Assembly: GCA_051649085.1 (NCBI GenBank) | Contig: JBOFGK010000006.1 | Coordinates: forward strand, 1 to 35,655 | DNA from: JBOFGK01 sp051649085 | GTDB taxonomy: Bacteria; Bacillota_I; Bacilli_A; UBA3375 | Direction: 5' to 3' | DNA length: 35,655 bases | Shown here: in pieces, positions 15,254 through 24,041 of the stretch | How positions within the stretch are numbered: the first letter of the stretch is position 1 | Layout of the letters: each line of letters starts with the position of its first letter | The notes under the pieces: model-generated | Databases searched by the model: none | Told to the model about the DNA's origin: nothing | What the model saw: the letters and a program-made list of their open reading frames with translations, nothing else | Program-made: the position numbers and the translations under genes

Positions 15254-16039
15254 ATGAAAGAGATGACCGTAGAAAATAAGCAATTAGTAGTGGAATTTGT
15301 TGAAAAAAATATTGAAAAATCATTATTTATTTATGGTAATTTAAATGGTGACGATGTACTTACAAAGTTTCTAATGAGAGGAGAAGAAATAATTGGGTTA
15401 TTCAATTTAAAATCATTAAAGTTTATGACGTTTTTAGTTGCAGACGATATTAGTAAAGAAGAATTACAACTAATTTTTGCAGAAGCAAGTAAATACCCAC
15501 ACATTGGTGGAACTTGTGTCAATATTGACCAAACTATGATCGAACAATTTTACGAAATTAAGAATAAAGAACAACAATCAGAAATTGCAACACTCGTCTT
15601 AAATCGAAATTGTAAATTTACCCTTTCCAGTGAAGTTAGTCTTTTAGATTCAAGGTCTGTCAGTGAAGTTCAGGAATATACTTCAGCAATCAATCAAATA
15701 AATGAGTTTGATATGTACGAATTTCATGATGATGATCAACAAAAAATTTACGTCTATAAGCAAGCGGGTAAAATTATTGGTGGTGCAACACTTTCAGCAA
15801 TAAGTGACAAAACAGCAGTAGTAATTGGTGTATTTGTGTTAGCTGAATATCGTAATCAAGGGATTGCTCGTAAACTAATGATGACATTATTAACAGCGAA
15901 TAATGAACAAGAGCGATTGATTTCGATTTTTTTCAATAATCCAATTGCAAAACGTCTATATTTAGAGCTTGGTTTTGAAGTTAAAAATAAAATGACAATG
16001 CTTAAACGAAAAGAATGTAGCAAGAAAGATTTAACATGA
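15254..16039 (+). CDS. GNAT-family acetyltransferase, copy 1
   Basis: 261 residues from the ATG at 15254 (AGGAG 7 nt upstream). The frame also extends to a TTG at 15221 that has its own GGAG, so an N-terminus 11 residues longer is possible. The C-terminal half is a GNAT domain: VFVLAEYRNQGIARKLMMTLL is motif A with the acetyl-CoA pyrophosphate loop (R/QxxGxA), and NPIAKRLYLELGFE is motif B. The N-terminal half looks like a degenerate second GNAT-like domain. Substrate unknown. Its stop overlaps the start of a paralogue (ATGA). Confidence 0.8.
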   Translation: MKEMTVENKQLVVEFVEKNIEKSLFIYGNLNGDDVLTKFLMRGEEIIGLFNLKSLKFMTFLVADDISKEELQLIFAEASKYPHIGGTCVNIDQTMIEQFYEIKNKEQQSEIATLVLNRNCKFTLSSEVSLLDSRSVSEVQEYTSAINQINEFDMYEFHDDDQQKIYVYKQAGKIIGGATLSAISDKTAVVIGVFVLAEYRNQGIARKLMMTLLTANNEQERLISIFFNNPIAKRLYLELGFEVKNKMTMLKRKECSKKDLT

Positions 16040-16827
16040 AAGAATTGATTATTGAAAAATATAGTCCAACTAATAAATCGCTTGTTTGGGATTTTATTAA
16101 TGAAAATTTACAAACTAGTTTATATGTTTGTGGCTCAATTGATGAATCTACAACGGAAACAGTTGTGCTAATTAGAGATAAAAAAGTAATTGGATTATTT
16201 CTGATTTCACTAAAAACATTTTTGACGATTATGTTCAGTAATAATACGACTTCAAATGAGCAAAAGCAATTGTTAGATGAACTCGAAAACTTTGAATATC
16301 AAACAGGAAGATGGGTTAATGCGACGCGAAGTTTGTTAGTGAAGAACCATCAAATTAGAGATGAGAAAGCTATAACATATTATGCGACAATAAAACTTAA
16401 TAACACAACGAATTATTTTACTGACCAATGTTTACAAGTAAGACAACTTAATTTACAAGATGATGAGGAAATTAAGTCGTACACAAAAGCTTTCAATCAA
16501 TTTGGTGAATGGGGTAAGTTTCAGTTTAATCCGCTAAATAAAAATCAAAAAATTTATGTATATGAAATTGGTGGGAACATAATTTGTGGTGCAACAATTT
16601 CCAGTATTTCAAAGCAAACAGGAGTGATTGGCAATGTATTTACTTTAGATGCTTATCGTCGACACGGCTATGCTACCAAAGTTTTGCAAAAGATTTTGGA
16701 AGAACATAAAGATACAGAACGTTTACTTTCACTTGCATATTTAAATCCAGTTGCTGAGAAATTGTATTTTAATTTAGGGTTTAAATCAATTGGTTTAATT
16801 ACGACCTTTGATAAACGAAATGATTAA
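16036..16827 (+). CDS. GNAT-family acetyltransferase, copy 2
   Basis: 263 residues, a clear tandem paralogue of the preceding gene, with the same two-part layout (N-terminal LVWDFINENLQTSLYVCG corresponds to LVVEFVEKNIEKSLFIYG in copy 1). Motif A is VFTLDAYRRHGYATKVLQKIL and motif B is NPVAEKLYFNLGFK. It overlaps copy 1 by 4 bp, so the two are translationally coupled and may work as a heteromer or act on related substrates. Target unknown. Confidence 0.8.
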   Translation: MKELIIEKYSPTNKSLVWDFINENLQTSLYVCGSIDESTTETVVLIRDKKVIGLFLISLKTFLTIMFSNNTTSNEQKQLLDELENFEYQTGRWVNATRSLLVKNHQIRDEKAITYYATIKLNNTTNYFTDQCLQVRQLNLQDDEEIKSYTKAFNQFGEWGKFQFNPLNKNQKIYVYEIGGNIICGATISSISKQTGVIGNVFTLDAYRRHGYATKVLQKILEEHKDTERLLSLAYLNPVAEKLYFNLGFKSIGLITTFDKRND

Positions 16828-16879
16828 TAATGCCATTAACATAAAAAAATAGTACAACTATACTATACAAGGACGGCTA

Positions 16880-17290
16880 ATGAAAACGAAAATAATCAAA
16901 GTAGATGAACGAAACTTATTAATTGTTCCCCAAGAAATTATGCAAGAACTTAAAATGAAACTACTTGATGATATTCAAGTGAAAGTTGTAAATCAATGTA
17001 TAAAAATTCGAAAATTGAACTATGATGAACGAGAACAAAATAGAATTAAATTGATAAAGTCAAGTTTGTATAATCTAAAACATTTTTATATGCACCGTTC
17101 TAATTTACTAGCTCAAACAGGATTTGATAGTAGTTTTCAAATTCAGTATTATTTACGAAAACCGGTAATTGTCATTCAAGAAGAGCAACTAAGTGTACTT
17201 AATTTAACGAATGTGGATAATCTGGATTTAGAGTATTCAGTTGAAGTTAAAATTGATGGAAAACAAATGATTGTTTATAAAGAAGAGTGA
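16880..17290 (+). CDS. AbrB/MraZ-like N-terminal domain protein, unknown function
   Basis: 136 residues. The first 45 or so (IIKVDERNLLIVPQEIMQELKM...DIQVKVVNQCIKIRKL) follow the swapped-hairpin AbrB/SpoVT pattern, with the usual Gly-Arg replaced by Arg-Asn. The remaining 90 residues, including a helix with SSLYNLKHFYMHRSNLL and a beta-rich end, are unfamiliar. ATG at 16880 with AAGGA upstream and a TATACTAT box just before it. A DNA-binding regulator or antitoxin-like role is possible; no toxin gene is adjacent. Confidence 0.5.
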   Translation: MKTKIIKVDERNLLIVPQEIMQELKMKLLDDIQVKVVNQCIKIRKLNYDEREQNRIKLIKSSLYNLKHFYMHRSNLLAQTGFDSSFQIQYYLRKPVIVIQEEQLSVLNLTNVDNLDLEYSVEVKIDGKQMIVYKEE

Positions 17291-17339
17291 GTTAAATATA
17301 ATTTTACTAAATAAAAACACTACGTAAAATTTGAATCCA

Positions 17340-17348
17340 TGTTATAAT
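17340..17348 (+). promoter_or_regulatory. Extended -10 promoter of the flavodiiron protein gene
   Basis: TGTTATAAT (hexamer 17343-17348). About 100 nt of leader precede the ATG at 17451, which has GGAAGGAG. Confidence 0.55.
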
Positions 17349-17450
17349 TAATACGAAATAAAATTAGAATAAAATTAAAAAGAAAATTTCGATGAATTTG
17401 ACAAGTCATCTAAAGAAAGGTCGTTATTTTCAGTTTTTGGAAGGAGTTAT

Positions 17451-18665
17451 ATGATTCAAACACAACAAATAAAACCTAATATATTTATATTTAAGGCAAT
17501 TGGTTATACTGATCTCGACTTTCATGGATCAGTTTTTCGTAACGATGAGGGAGCAAGTTATAATTCGTATTTAATAATTGATGAGCAAATAACTTTGATT
17601 GATACAATGGATGAGCATTTAGCAGAAGAATTTATTCGTCGATTAGAAAAAGTGCTTGATGGAAGAAAACTTGATAATATTATTGTAAATCATGTTGAAC
17701 CAGATCATTCGGGTTCATATGAAGCGGTTAAAGCATTGTATCCAGTTGCAAAAAGTTTTTGTTCAGCAATGGCTGAAAAGGCAATGAAAAGTATGTATTT
17801 TGGAGATCATGAGTATGAAGTTGTGAAAAACTTAGAAACTTTAACAATTGGAAAATATACACTTAAATTTATCTTAACTCCATTTATTCACTGGCCAGAT
17901 AATATGGTTACGTACTTAGAAGAAGAGAAAATTTTGTTTTCAAATGATGCGTTTGGAAGTTTAGTTGCAAGTAATAAAATGTATGATGATGAGTATGAAG
18001 TTGCTGAATTGATGCGTCATGCTAAAGAATACTATGCAAACATTGTGATGCCATGTTCAAGATTTGTAATGAAGAAACTAAAAGAAATTAATGAATTGAA
18101 TCTAGAGTTTGACTTGATTTGTCCTTCACATGGAATCATTTGGAAAAAGCATATAACAGAAATTATGGATCAATATATGAAATGGGCAACGTTTAGTGAC
18201 ATTAAACATAAAGTAGTGATGGTTTATGATACGATTTGGGGAAATACAGAGCTTGTAACTAATGAAATTGCAGTCGGATTAGCAGAAAGAGGTTATGAAG
18301 TGCGTGTCTTTAAAGCAGGTCTTCATCGTCCGGCATTAATTATGAGTGAAATTATGGATGCCAAAGCAATTTTAGTTGGTTCTTCAAACTTTAATAATGC
18401 GATGGTTGGTCCAATTGCTGATATCCTTGAACGAATCTATGCGTTATCTCCACAAAATAAAGTTGGAATGGTTTATGGTTCATACGGTTGGGCTAATGCG
18501 CATTTGAAACGTGTTGAGTCGCGTCTAGAAGAAGCAAAAATCGAATTAATTGAATCGGCAATGTATGAAAATTACAAGCCAGATATTGCTCGTTTGAAAT
18601 ATGCAGAAGAATTAGGGATGAGAGTTGCCGAAAAAATTGATGAAAAATATGGGAATAATCAATAA
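17451..18665 (+). CDS. Flavodiiron protein (A-type flavoprotein), O2/NO reductase
   Basis: 404 residues, the usual length of the two-domain FprA form. The N-terminal metallo-beta-lactamase-like domain has the complete diiron ligand set: H81-x-E83-x-D85-H86 (NHVEPDHSGS), H147 (HWPDN), D166 (NDAFGS) and H227 (PSHG). The C-terminal flavodoxin domain begins near residue 255 (VVMVYDTIWGNTE) and binds FMN. There is no fused rubredoxin. In anaerobes these cytoplasmic enzymes reduce O2 to water or NO to N2O. It sits alone with its own promoter, and the presence of all ligands suggests an active enzyme. Confidence 0.93.
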   Translation: MIQTQQIKPNIFIFKAIGYTDLDFHGSVFRNDEGASYNSYLIIDEQITLIDTMDEHLAEEFIRRLEKVLDGRKLDNIIVNHVEPDHSGSYEAVKALYPVAKSFCSAMAEKAMKSMYFGDHEYEVVKNLETLTIGKYTLKFILTPFIHWPDNMVTYLEEEKILFSNDAFGSLVASNKMYDDEYEVAELMRHAKEYYANIVMPCSRFVMKKLKEINELNLEFDLICPSHGIIWKKHITEIMDQYMKWATFSDIKHKVVMVYDTIWGNTELVTNEIAVGLAERGYEVRVFKAGLHRPALIMSEIMDAKAILVGSSNFNNAMVGPIADILERIYALSPQNKVGMVYGSYGWANAHLKRVESRLEEAKIELIESAMYENYKPDIARLKYAEELGMRVAEKIDEKYGNNQ

Positions 18666-18711
18666 AAAATCAAAAAAAACAGCACAAACATAAAAAATAA
18701 AGATAAGATAC

Positions 18712-18740
18712 TTGCAATTACTTCAAAATATTGATATAAT
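18712..18740 (+). promoter_or_regulatory. rpsT promoter
   Basis: TTGCAA (18712-18717), a 17-bp spacer ending in TGA, and TATAAT (18735-18740). It is followed by a leader of about 45 nt to the ATG at 18792. Confidence 0.75.
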
Positions 18741-18791
18741 AGTAAGGAATGTGTACAGATACTATTTAACAAGACTAAAGGAGAAAACAAG

Positions 18792-19058
18792 ATGGCAAAT
18801 ATTAAATCGGCAAAAAAAAGAATCAAAACAAATGAAAAGGCAAGATTAAGAAATAAAACTCAAAAATCTGCAATGAGAACAGCAATTAAAAAACTTGAAA
18901 CAGCAGTTTCTGGTAAAGATAGAAATAAAGAATTAGAAATTACTTTATACAACGATGTAAGTAAAAAAGTTGATAAAGCGGTCTCAAAAGGGATTGTACA
19001 TAAAAATTATGCTGCACGTCAAAAATCAAGATTAATGAAAAAAATTAATCAAGCATAA
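18792..19058 (+). CDS. rpsT: 30S ribosomal protein S20
   Basis: 88 residues, typical length. MANIKSAKKRIKTNEKARLRNK is the family's basic N-terminus, and SKGIVHKNYAARQKSRLMKKI matches the C-terminal helix. Binds the 5' domain of 16S rRNA early in 30S assembly. AAAGGAG is its ribosome-binding site, and it is monocistronic between its own promoter and a hairpin terminator. Confidence 0.97.
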   Translation: MANIKSAKKRIKTNEKARLRNKTQKSAMRTAIKKLETAVSGKDRNKELEITLYNDVSKKVDKAVSKGIVHKNYAARQKSRLMKKINQA

Positions 19059-19063
19059 TGATT

Positions 19064-19085
19064 AAAGCCCTTAAAGGGCTTTTTT
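19064..19085 (+). terminator. rpsT terminator
   Basis: AAAGCCC (19064-19070), loop TTAAA, GGGCTTT (19076-19082), then further T's. Confidence 0.9.
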
Positions 19086-19106
19086 CAATATTTTTAGGAG
19101 AAAAAA

Positions 19107-19868
19107 ATGTTCTTACTAATTGATGCTGGAAATACGAGAATAAAAATGTTTTTGTATAATCCACAAACGAAAGAAGTTGTTCCAACAATTGTTGAAGATC
19201 GACATGACTTTGCAAGGAGTTTAAATTGTTTTGAAATGCGTGGTGACATTGAAAAAGTATTATTAGCTTCAGTTGTTCCAAGTATTAACAGTCTTGTAAT
19301 TAGTTTTTTTGATAATACATTAATTTTTGATTATCAATATTTTGCCAAGTTTATGGACTTTGGCGAACTAGACTATCGTGAGATGGGAAGTGATCGTGTC
19401 GTGGCAATTTGTGCGGCACTTAAACAATATGGAGATAACCTAATTTTATTTGATTTAGGAACAGCACTTAAAGTTGAAGTTCTAAAAGCTGGAAAATATG
19501 AGAGTGGATATATTTTCCCGGGTTTAGATTTAACGAGAAATGCCTTAATTGGTAAAACTGAACAATTAAACAATTTTAAATATGGTCCAGTAACTGATGA
19601 TAATCATTGTTTGGATACATACTCACAATTAAATGATGGAATAATTTATGGAATGGTTGGAGCAATTAAACAGTTTATTAATCTTGCTCAAAATCATTTC
19701 ACGAACGAACAATATAAAATAATTATGACTGGTGGTGGATGTGAATTTTTGGAGTTAGCTATACCAGAGATTGAACAAATACTCGAGTGCCAAATAGATC
19801 ATAATTTGATAAGAGATGGATTGATCCAGATCGGAGAAGAGTTATTAGATGAAAAAAGAGACGATTAG
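19107..19868 (+). CDS. coaX: Type III pantothenate kinase
   Basis: 253 residues. First step of coenzyme A synthesis, an ASKHA-fold kinase. Family motifs: N-terminal LLIDAGNTRIK (phosphate 1), MGSDR with the catalytic Asp, FDLGTALKVEVL (phosphate 2) and SGYIFPGL. In most CoaX proteins phosphate 2 reads DxGTATTxD; here Lys and Glu replace the second Thr and the Asp, which is unusual. The 3' end overlaps lepA by 20 bp. Confidence 0.88.
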   Translation: MFLLIDAGNTRIKMFLYNPQTKEVVPTIVEDRHDFARSLNCFEMRGDIEKVLLASVVPSINSLVISFFDNTLIFDYQYFAKFMDFGELDYREMGSDRVVAICAALKQYGDNLILFDLGTALKVEVLKAGKYESGYIFPGLDLTRNALIGKTEQLNNFKYGPVTDDNHCLDTYSQLNDGIIYGMVGAIKQFINLAQNHFTNEQYKIIMTGGGCEFLELAIPEIEQILECQIDHNLIRDGLIQIGEELLDEKRDD

Positions 19869-21648
19869 AAATTTTTCGATTATTGCCCATATTGATCATG
19901 GGAAAAGCACACTAGCAGACCGAATTTTAGAGTTGACGGAGACCGTTGCGGTTCGAGAAATGCAGGAACAATTATTAGACAGTATGGAACTTGAACGTGA
20001 GCGTGGAATCACAATAAAATTAAATGCTGTTCAATTAAAGTATCAAGCAAAAGATGGGATTGAATATACATTTCATTTAATTGATACGCCTGGACACGTG
20101 GATTTTAATTATGAAGTTTCAAGGTCACTTGCTGCGTGCGAGGGAGCGATTCTAGTTGTTGATGCAGCACAAGGTGTAGAAGCACAAACACTTGCAAATG
20201 TGTATTTAGCAATTGATAATGATTTGGAAATTTTACCGGTTCTAAACAAGATTGATTTACCAGCGGCACGTCCAGATGAAATTCGTCAAGAAATCGAAGA
20301 AGTTATTGGACTTGATACTGAGAATATTGTATACGTATCAGCTAAGTCTGGTCTAGGAATTGATGAATTACTTGAAGCGATTGTTGCACATATACCTCCA
20401 CCAAAAGGGAATGATGAAGATCCACTTAAAGCCTTAATTTTTGATTCATATTACGATGCTTATCGTGGGGTAATGGTTTCGGTTAGAATCTTTGAAGGTA
20501 GTGTAAAAGTTGGTGATAAAATTAAATTTATGGCAACTGGAAAAGAATATGATGTTGTTGAATTGGGAATTAATAGTCCGCAAGAAATTAAGAAAAAAGA
20601 ACTTGTTGCAGGTGAAGTTGGTTGGATTAGTGCTGGGATTAAAAATATAAAAGATACGAGTGTTGGGGATACAATTACTCACGCTAAAAGACAAACAGCA
20701 GAAGCCTTTCCCGGGTATAAGGCACTTAAGCCGATGGTGTTTGCGGGAGTTTATCCAGTAGACTCAGCTAAATATAATGATTTAAGAGATGCGCTTGATA
20801 AATTAAAACTTAGTGATTCTTCACTTGAATACGAACCAGAAACGTCACAAGCATTAGGATTTGGATTTAGATGTGGTTTCCTTGGATTACTGCATATGGA
20901 AATTGTCCAAGAACGACTTGAACGCGAATATAACTTAGAATTAATTACAACAGCCCCATCGGTAATTTATAATGTTGGATTGACAAACGGTGAAGTCACA
21001 GTTGTTGATAATCCATCAAAAATGCCCGATCGTCAAGTAATTTCTTACGTAGAAGAGCCATTTATTTATGCGGCGATAATGACACCAACAGATTATGTTG
21101 GAGGGATAATGGATCTATGTCAACGTAAACGTGGAACATACTTAGCGATGAATTATATCGATGAGACAAGAGCAACGCTTGAATATGAATTGCCACTTTC
21201 GGAAATTGTTTATGACTTTTTTGATCAATTAAAATCAATTTCTAAAGGATATGCTTCGTTTGATTATGAAGTAAAAGGCTATAAAAAAGAAAAACTAGTA
21301 AAAGTTGATATTTTACTAAATGGAGAAGTTGTTGATGCACTTGCAACGATTATGCACACTGATTTTGCGTTTTCTCGTGGTAAAATTGTTTGTGAAAAGC
21401 TAAAAGAGATTATTCCACGTCAGCAATTTGAAGTACCAATTCAAGCAGCGATTGGACAAAAAATTGTTGCAAGAAGTACAATTAAAGCAATGCGTAAAAA
21501 TGTACTAGCTAAATGTTATGGTGGGGATGTTTCTCGTAAACGAAAGCTTTTAGACAAGCAGAAAAAAGGGAAGAAACGTATGAAACAAATTGGTTCAGTT
21601 GAAATACCACAAGAAGCATTCATTACAGTTTTAAGTGTTGATGATTAA
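19849..21648 (+). CDS. lepA: Elongation factor 4 (LepA), back-translocating GTPase
   Basis: 599 residues, standard length. G1 AHIDHGKSTLADR, G2/switch I RERGITIKLN, G3 DTPGH, G4 NKID and G5 SAKSG are all intact. The EF4-specific C-terminal region with RSTIKAMRKNVLAKCYGGDVSRKRKLL is present and carries the basic residues facing the ribosomal A/P site. A translation-quality and ribosome-assembly GTPase. It starts inside coaX, so the two are probably co-transcribed. Confidence 0.97.
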   Translation: MKKETIRNFSIIAHIDHGKSTLADRILELTETVAVREMQEQLLDSMELERERGITIKLNAVQLKYQAKDGIEYTFHLIDTPGHVDFNYEVSRSLAACEGAILVVDAAQGVEAQTLANVYLAIDNDLEILPVLNKIDLPAARPDEIRQEIEEVIGLDTENIVYVSAKSGLGIDELLEAIVAHIPPPKGNDEDPLKALIFDSYYDAYRGVMVSVRIFEGSVKVGDKIKFMATGKEYDVVELGINSPQEIKKKELVAGEVGWISAGIKNIKDTSVGDTITHAKRQTAEAFPGYKALKPMVFAGVYPVDSAKYNDLRDALDKLKLSDSSLEYEPETSQALGFGFRCGFLGLLHMEIVQERLEREYNLELITTAPSVIYNVGLTNGEVTVVDNPSKMPDRQVISYVEEPFIYAAIMTPTDYVGGIMDLCQRKRGTYLAMNYIDETRATLEYELPLSEIVYDFFDQLKSISKGYASFDYEVKGYKKEKLVKVDILLNGEVVDALATIMHTDFAFSRGKIVCEKLKEIIPRQQFEVPIQAAIGQKIVARSTIKAMRKNVLAKCYGGDVSRKRKLLDKQKKGKKRMKQIGSVEIPQEAFITVLSVDD

Positions 21649-21660
21649 GTAAAGCAATAT

Positions 21661-21684
21661 AAAGAGCCGGTGGCTCTTTTTTTT
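21661..21684 (+). terminator. lepA terminator
   Basis: AAAGAGCC (21661-21668), loop GGT, GGCTCTTT (21672-21679), then T's to 21684. Confidence 0.92.
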
Positions 21685-21774
21685 GTTCTTTGTCAAGTTT
21701 GTTTAAATATAAAATGACAACACATTTTTTGATTTATATAGCTTGTTATAAAAAAAAGTAAATAGCATAATTCG

Positions 21775-21783
21775 TGATATAAT
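21775..21783 (+). promoter_or_regulatory. Extended -10 promoter upstream of the ABC transporter
   Basis: TGATATAAT (hexamer 21778-21783). The start of transcription would be near 21790, about 190 nt before the ABC gene's ATG. Confidence 0.5.
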
Positions 21784-21930
21784 AAAAATATAAATTATTT
21801 TGGTAGCACAATATTAAATTCTAAATTAGAATTTTTAGTCCAATGTAAAAAAGAAGGTATAGAATTTTATCAAGATGAAGTAAGTATAAAAGATTTTTTG
21901 AGGATCACAAAAATATATTATATTGGTTAA
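21778..21930 (+). other. Coding-like stretch without a start codon (possible remnant)
   Basis: An open frame of 50 codons ending in TAA at 21928-21930 translates to a protein-like sequence (SKLEFLVQCKKEGIEF, then FYQDEVSIKDFLRITKIYYIG). It has no ATG, GTG or TTG near its beginning and starts right after a TGA. It may be the tail of a decayed gene, or chance in AT-rich DNA. Apart from this, the leader between the lepA terminator and 21980 shows only the -10 element. Confidence 0.2.
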
Positions 21931-21979
21931 ACAATTGAGTTCTAATGCACAAATGAATATATAAATTTTGGAGGGAAGG

Positions 21980-23545
21980 ATGAATTTTAAAAAAAAGCTA
22001 TCAAAATTACTTGGAATATATTTAGCGTATAAGTGGAAGACATTGATTGTGTTAGGATTGAGTATTGCAATTTCGGCAATAACAGCTATTATTCCTATAG
22101 TAAACAAAATCATTATTGACAATGTTTTTACTCAAAAAGTAGAAACTTTATTCTGGAAATTAGCTTTAATCCTCTTGGGTTGCTACTTTTTGCAATTTCT
22201 GTTACAAGTAGGAATTGATTATTTAATCAATAAAATGCAAATGAAATTCTTGTATGATAAAAGAATGTCAGTATTAAATTCTTTGGCTTTGAATGAAATA
22301 GTTATTGACGAAGATATTTCATCTTCTTATATCTTTGCAAGATTTAATGAAATTAATAGTATTGCAAGTTTAGTTTCATCAACGATTGTAAAATTTTTAA
22401 TTTCAATATTGACATTAGTTATTTCACTTATTTATCTTTATTATCTCGATCCACTATTAATTCTGATGTTGGTAGTGATTAGTCCGGTTTATTATATTGT
22501 TACAAAAATGTCACTTAAAAATATCGGGAATTACTCTCGGAAAATTCTCGAAATAAATTCATTCACCTATAGCTTATACATGGGATTTTTTAAAGGTTTA
22601 AATAGTTTGAAAAGAGATAATTATGCATTAGTGTATATTGATAAAATTAGAAAAAAATTAAATGAATCTTTTTTCAATGGCTTAAAGCAAGCAAAGTTTT
22701 TTGCTTTTGGACAAAATTCAATTTCATTATCGGTATCACTTACAAGTCTTATCCTTTTAGGATATTTTGCTATAAAAATAATGAATGACGAGCTGACAAT
22801 TGGAGACTACGTTGCGACTCAACAATATGTTTCGTATGTATTTTTACCGCTAACACTTTGGAGTACTTTTCAACTTAGTGTTGAGCCAGCTTTTATTGCC
22901 CTTGATAGGATTGATGAGGTGTTTTTCACTGAAACAACAAGTATTGCTACAGAAATATCAAAAGTAGAAATAGTTGAATTAAAAGATGTCAACTATTTAG
23001 GTAGAATTTCTCAAAATCATAATCAAATATTTGAAAAAGGGAAAATTAATTATATAGAGGGTGGAAATGGGTATGGGAAATCAACCATTTTTAAAATTCT
23101 TTCTAAAATTTATGTTCCCGATAAAGGGGAAATAAAAATAAATGGCTTCGATATAAATACTCTTTCTGCAAAAACTTATTGGACAAAAATTAGTTATTGC
23201 CCACAAACGGATTTTTTATTTGAGGGAACGGTTTTAGAAAATATTTGTCTAAATAAAAAGCAAAGTATTGCGAAAATAAATTCTATTTTGTCGTCAATTG
23301 GCCTTGAAGATTTATTGGCAGATATTCAATTAGGTTATTTAGTGGAAAGTGATGGGATCAACTTAAGTGGTGGACAAAGAAAAAAAATTGCGTTCTTACG
23401 TTCTGTTATAAAAGAAGCAGACTTATATATGTTTGATGAACCGTACGAGGGACTTGATATAGTTTCAAAAGACATGGTATATAAATATCTTGCTGGACTT
23501 GCTCGGGAAAAAATAGTCATAATCACAAGTCATGTTGATATTTAA
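21980..23545 (+). CDS. ABC exporter half-transporter (permease plus ATPase), possible peptide exporter
   Basis: 521 residues from the ATG at 21980 (GGAGGG upstream; an in-frame TTG at 21968 is less likely). The N-terminal membrane domain has about six hydrophobic segments (residues about 15-300). The ATPase domain has Walker A GGNGYGKSTIF, Q-loop SYCPQTDF, signature NLSGGQRKKIA, Walker B LYMFDEPYEG and the switch histidine in ITSHVD. The protein stops two residues after the switch His, whereas exporters usually continue for 20-40 residues, so the C-terminus is short. The membrane domain motif FARFNEINSI resembles bacteriocin/peptide exporters, but there is no peptidase domain and no precursor peptide is evident. 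Substrate unknown. Confidence 0.85.
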   Translation: MNFKKKLSKLLGIYLAYKWKTLIVLGLSIAISAITAIIPIVNKIIIDNVFTQKVETLFWKLALILLGCYFLQFLLQVGIDYLINKMQMKFLYDKRMSVLNSLALNEIVIDEDISSSYIFARFNEINSIASLVSSTIVKFLISILTLVISLIYLYYLDPLLILMLVVISPVYYIVTKMSLKNIGNYSRKILEINSFTYSLYMGFFKGLNSLKRDNYALVYIDKIRKKLNESFFNGLKQAKFFAFGQNSISLSVSLTSLILLGYFAIKIMNDELTIGDYVATQQYVSYVFLPLTLWSTFQLSVEPAFIALDRIDEVFFTETTSIATEISKVEIVELKDVNYLGRISQNHNQIFEKGKINYIEGGNGYGKSTIFKILSKIYVPDKGEIKINGFDINTLSAKTYWTKISYCPQTDFLFEGTVLENICLNKKQSIAKINSILSSIGLEDLLADIQLGYLVESDGINLSGGQRKKIAFLRSVIKEADLYMFDEPYEGLDIVSKDMVYKYLAGLAREKIVIITSHVDI

Positions 23546-23576
23546 AGTTGTAAACCAAGGGTTACTTAATGCAAAC

Positions 23577-23592
23577 TCTAGTTCAAACTAGA
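23577..23592. repeat. Short inverted repeat TCTAGTT-CA-AACTAGA
   Basis: 7-bp arms around a 2-bp centre, 32 bp after the ABC gene. The loop is too small for a good RNA hairpin; it may be a protein-binding site or chance. Confidence 0.3.
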
Positions 23593-23655
23593 TCAATTTT
23601 AGTACTTTAGTATAAAAAAATTTAATGTTTTGCAGGCGCGATTCAAAAAATAGAG

Positions 23656-23685
23656 AAAGGAAAACTGTGTTTGTTTTCCTTTTTT
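23656..23685 (+). terminator. Terminator downstream of the ABC transporter
   Basis: AAAGGAAAAC (23656-23665) pairs with GTTTTCCTTT (23673-23682), followed by T's. It lies 110 bp after the stop codon. Confidence 0.85.
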
Positions 23686-24041
23686 GCTATTGGGAGATGT
23701 CTATTTTGAATGATTCATAAAAAGTTTTTGTCTTTTTGTTGAAGGATTTAGAAAACTCACAGTCTAATCGTTTGTTTATTCGCAATATCTAGGATCAAAT
23801 TTGAAAAGTTTTATCTTAAGTAATCATTGTGATGAAATCAGAAATTTTATTCAATTGGCTTATGCTTTTCTACTTAGTTGCTTCAAGAATATCATGAGTT
23901 ATGTTTTTTTCTAAATCTAATTTGATGAGCTATGCTGTTAAATACAGTCTATGGAAAAAGTAAAGAATCAAAGTGAAAAAAATGTTAAAATATATGTGGA
24001 AGAAAGAAACGTAAAAATTAAAAGATAACTAAGGAGTGTGA
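23686..24041. other. Intergenic stretch with no recognisable gene
   Basis: About 356 bp between the ABC terminator and rbfA. No ORF with a start codon and ribosome-binding site is found on either strand. On the minus strand 23788-23687 is open for 33 codons without a start (containing CEFSKSFNKKTKTFYESFK), perhaps a decayed gene end. A possible weak extended -10 (TGTTAAAAT, 23983-23991) precedes rbfA. Confidence 0.4.
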
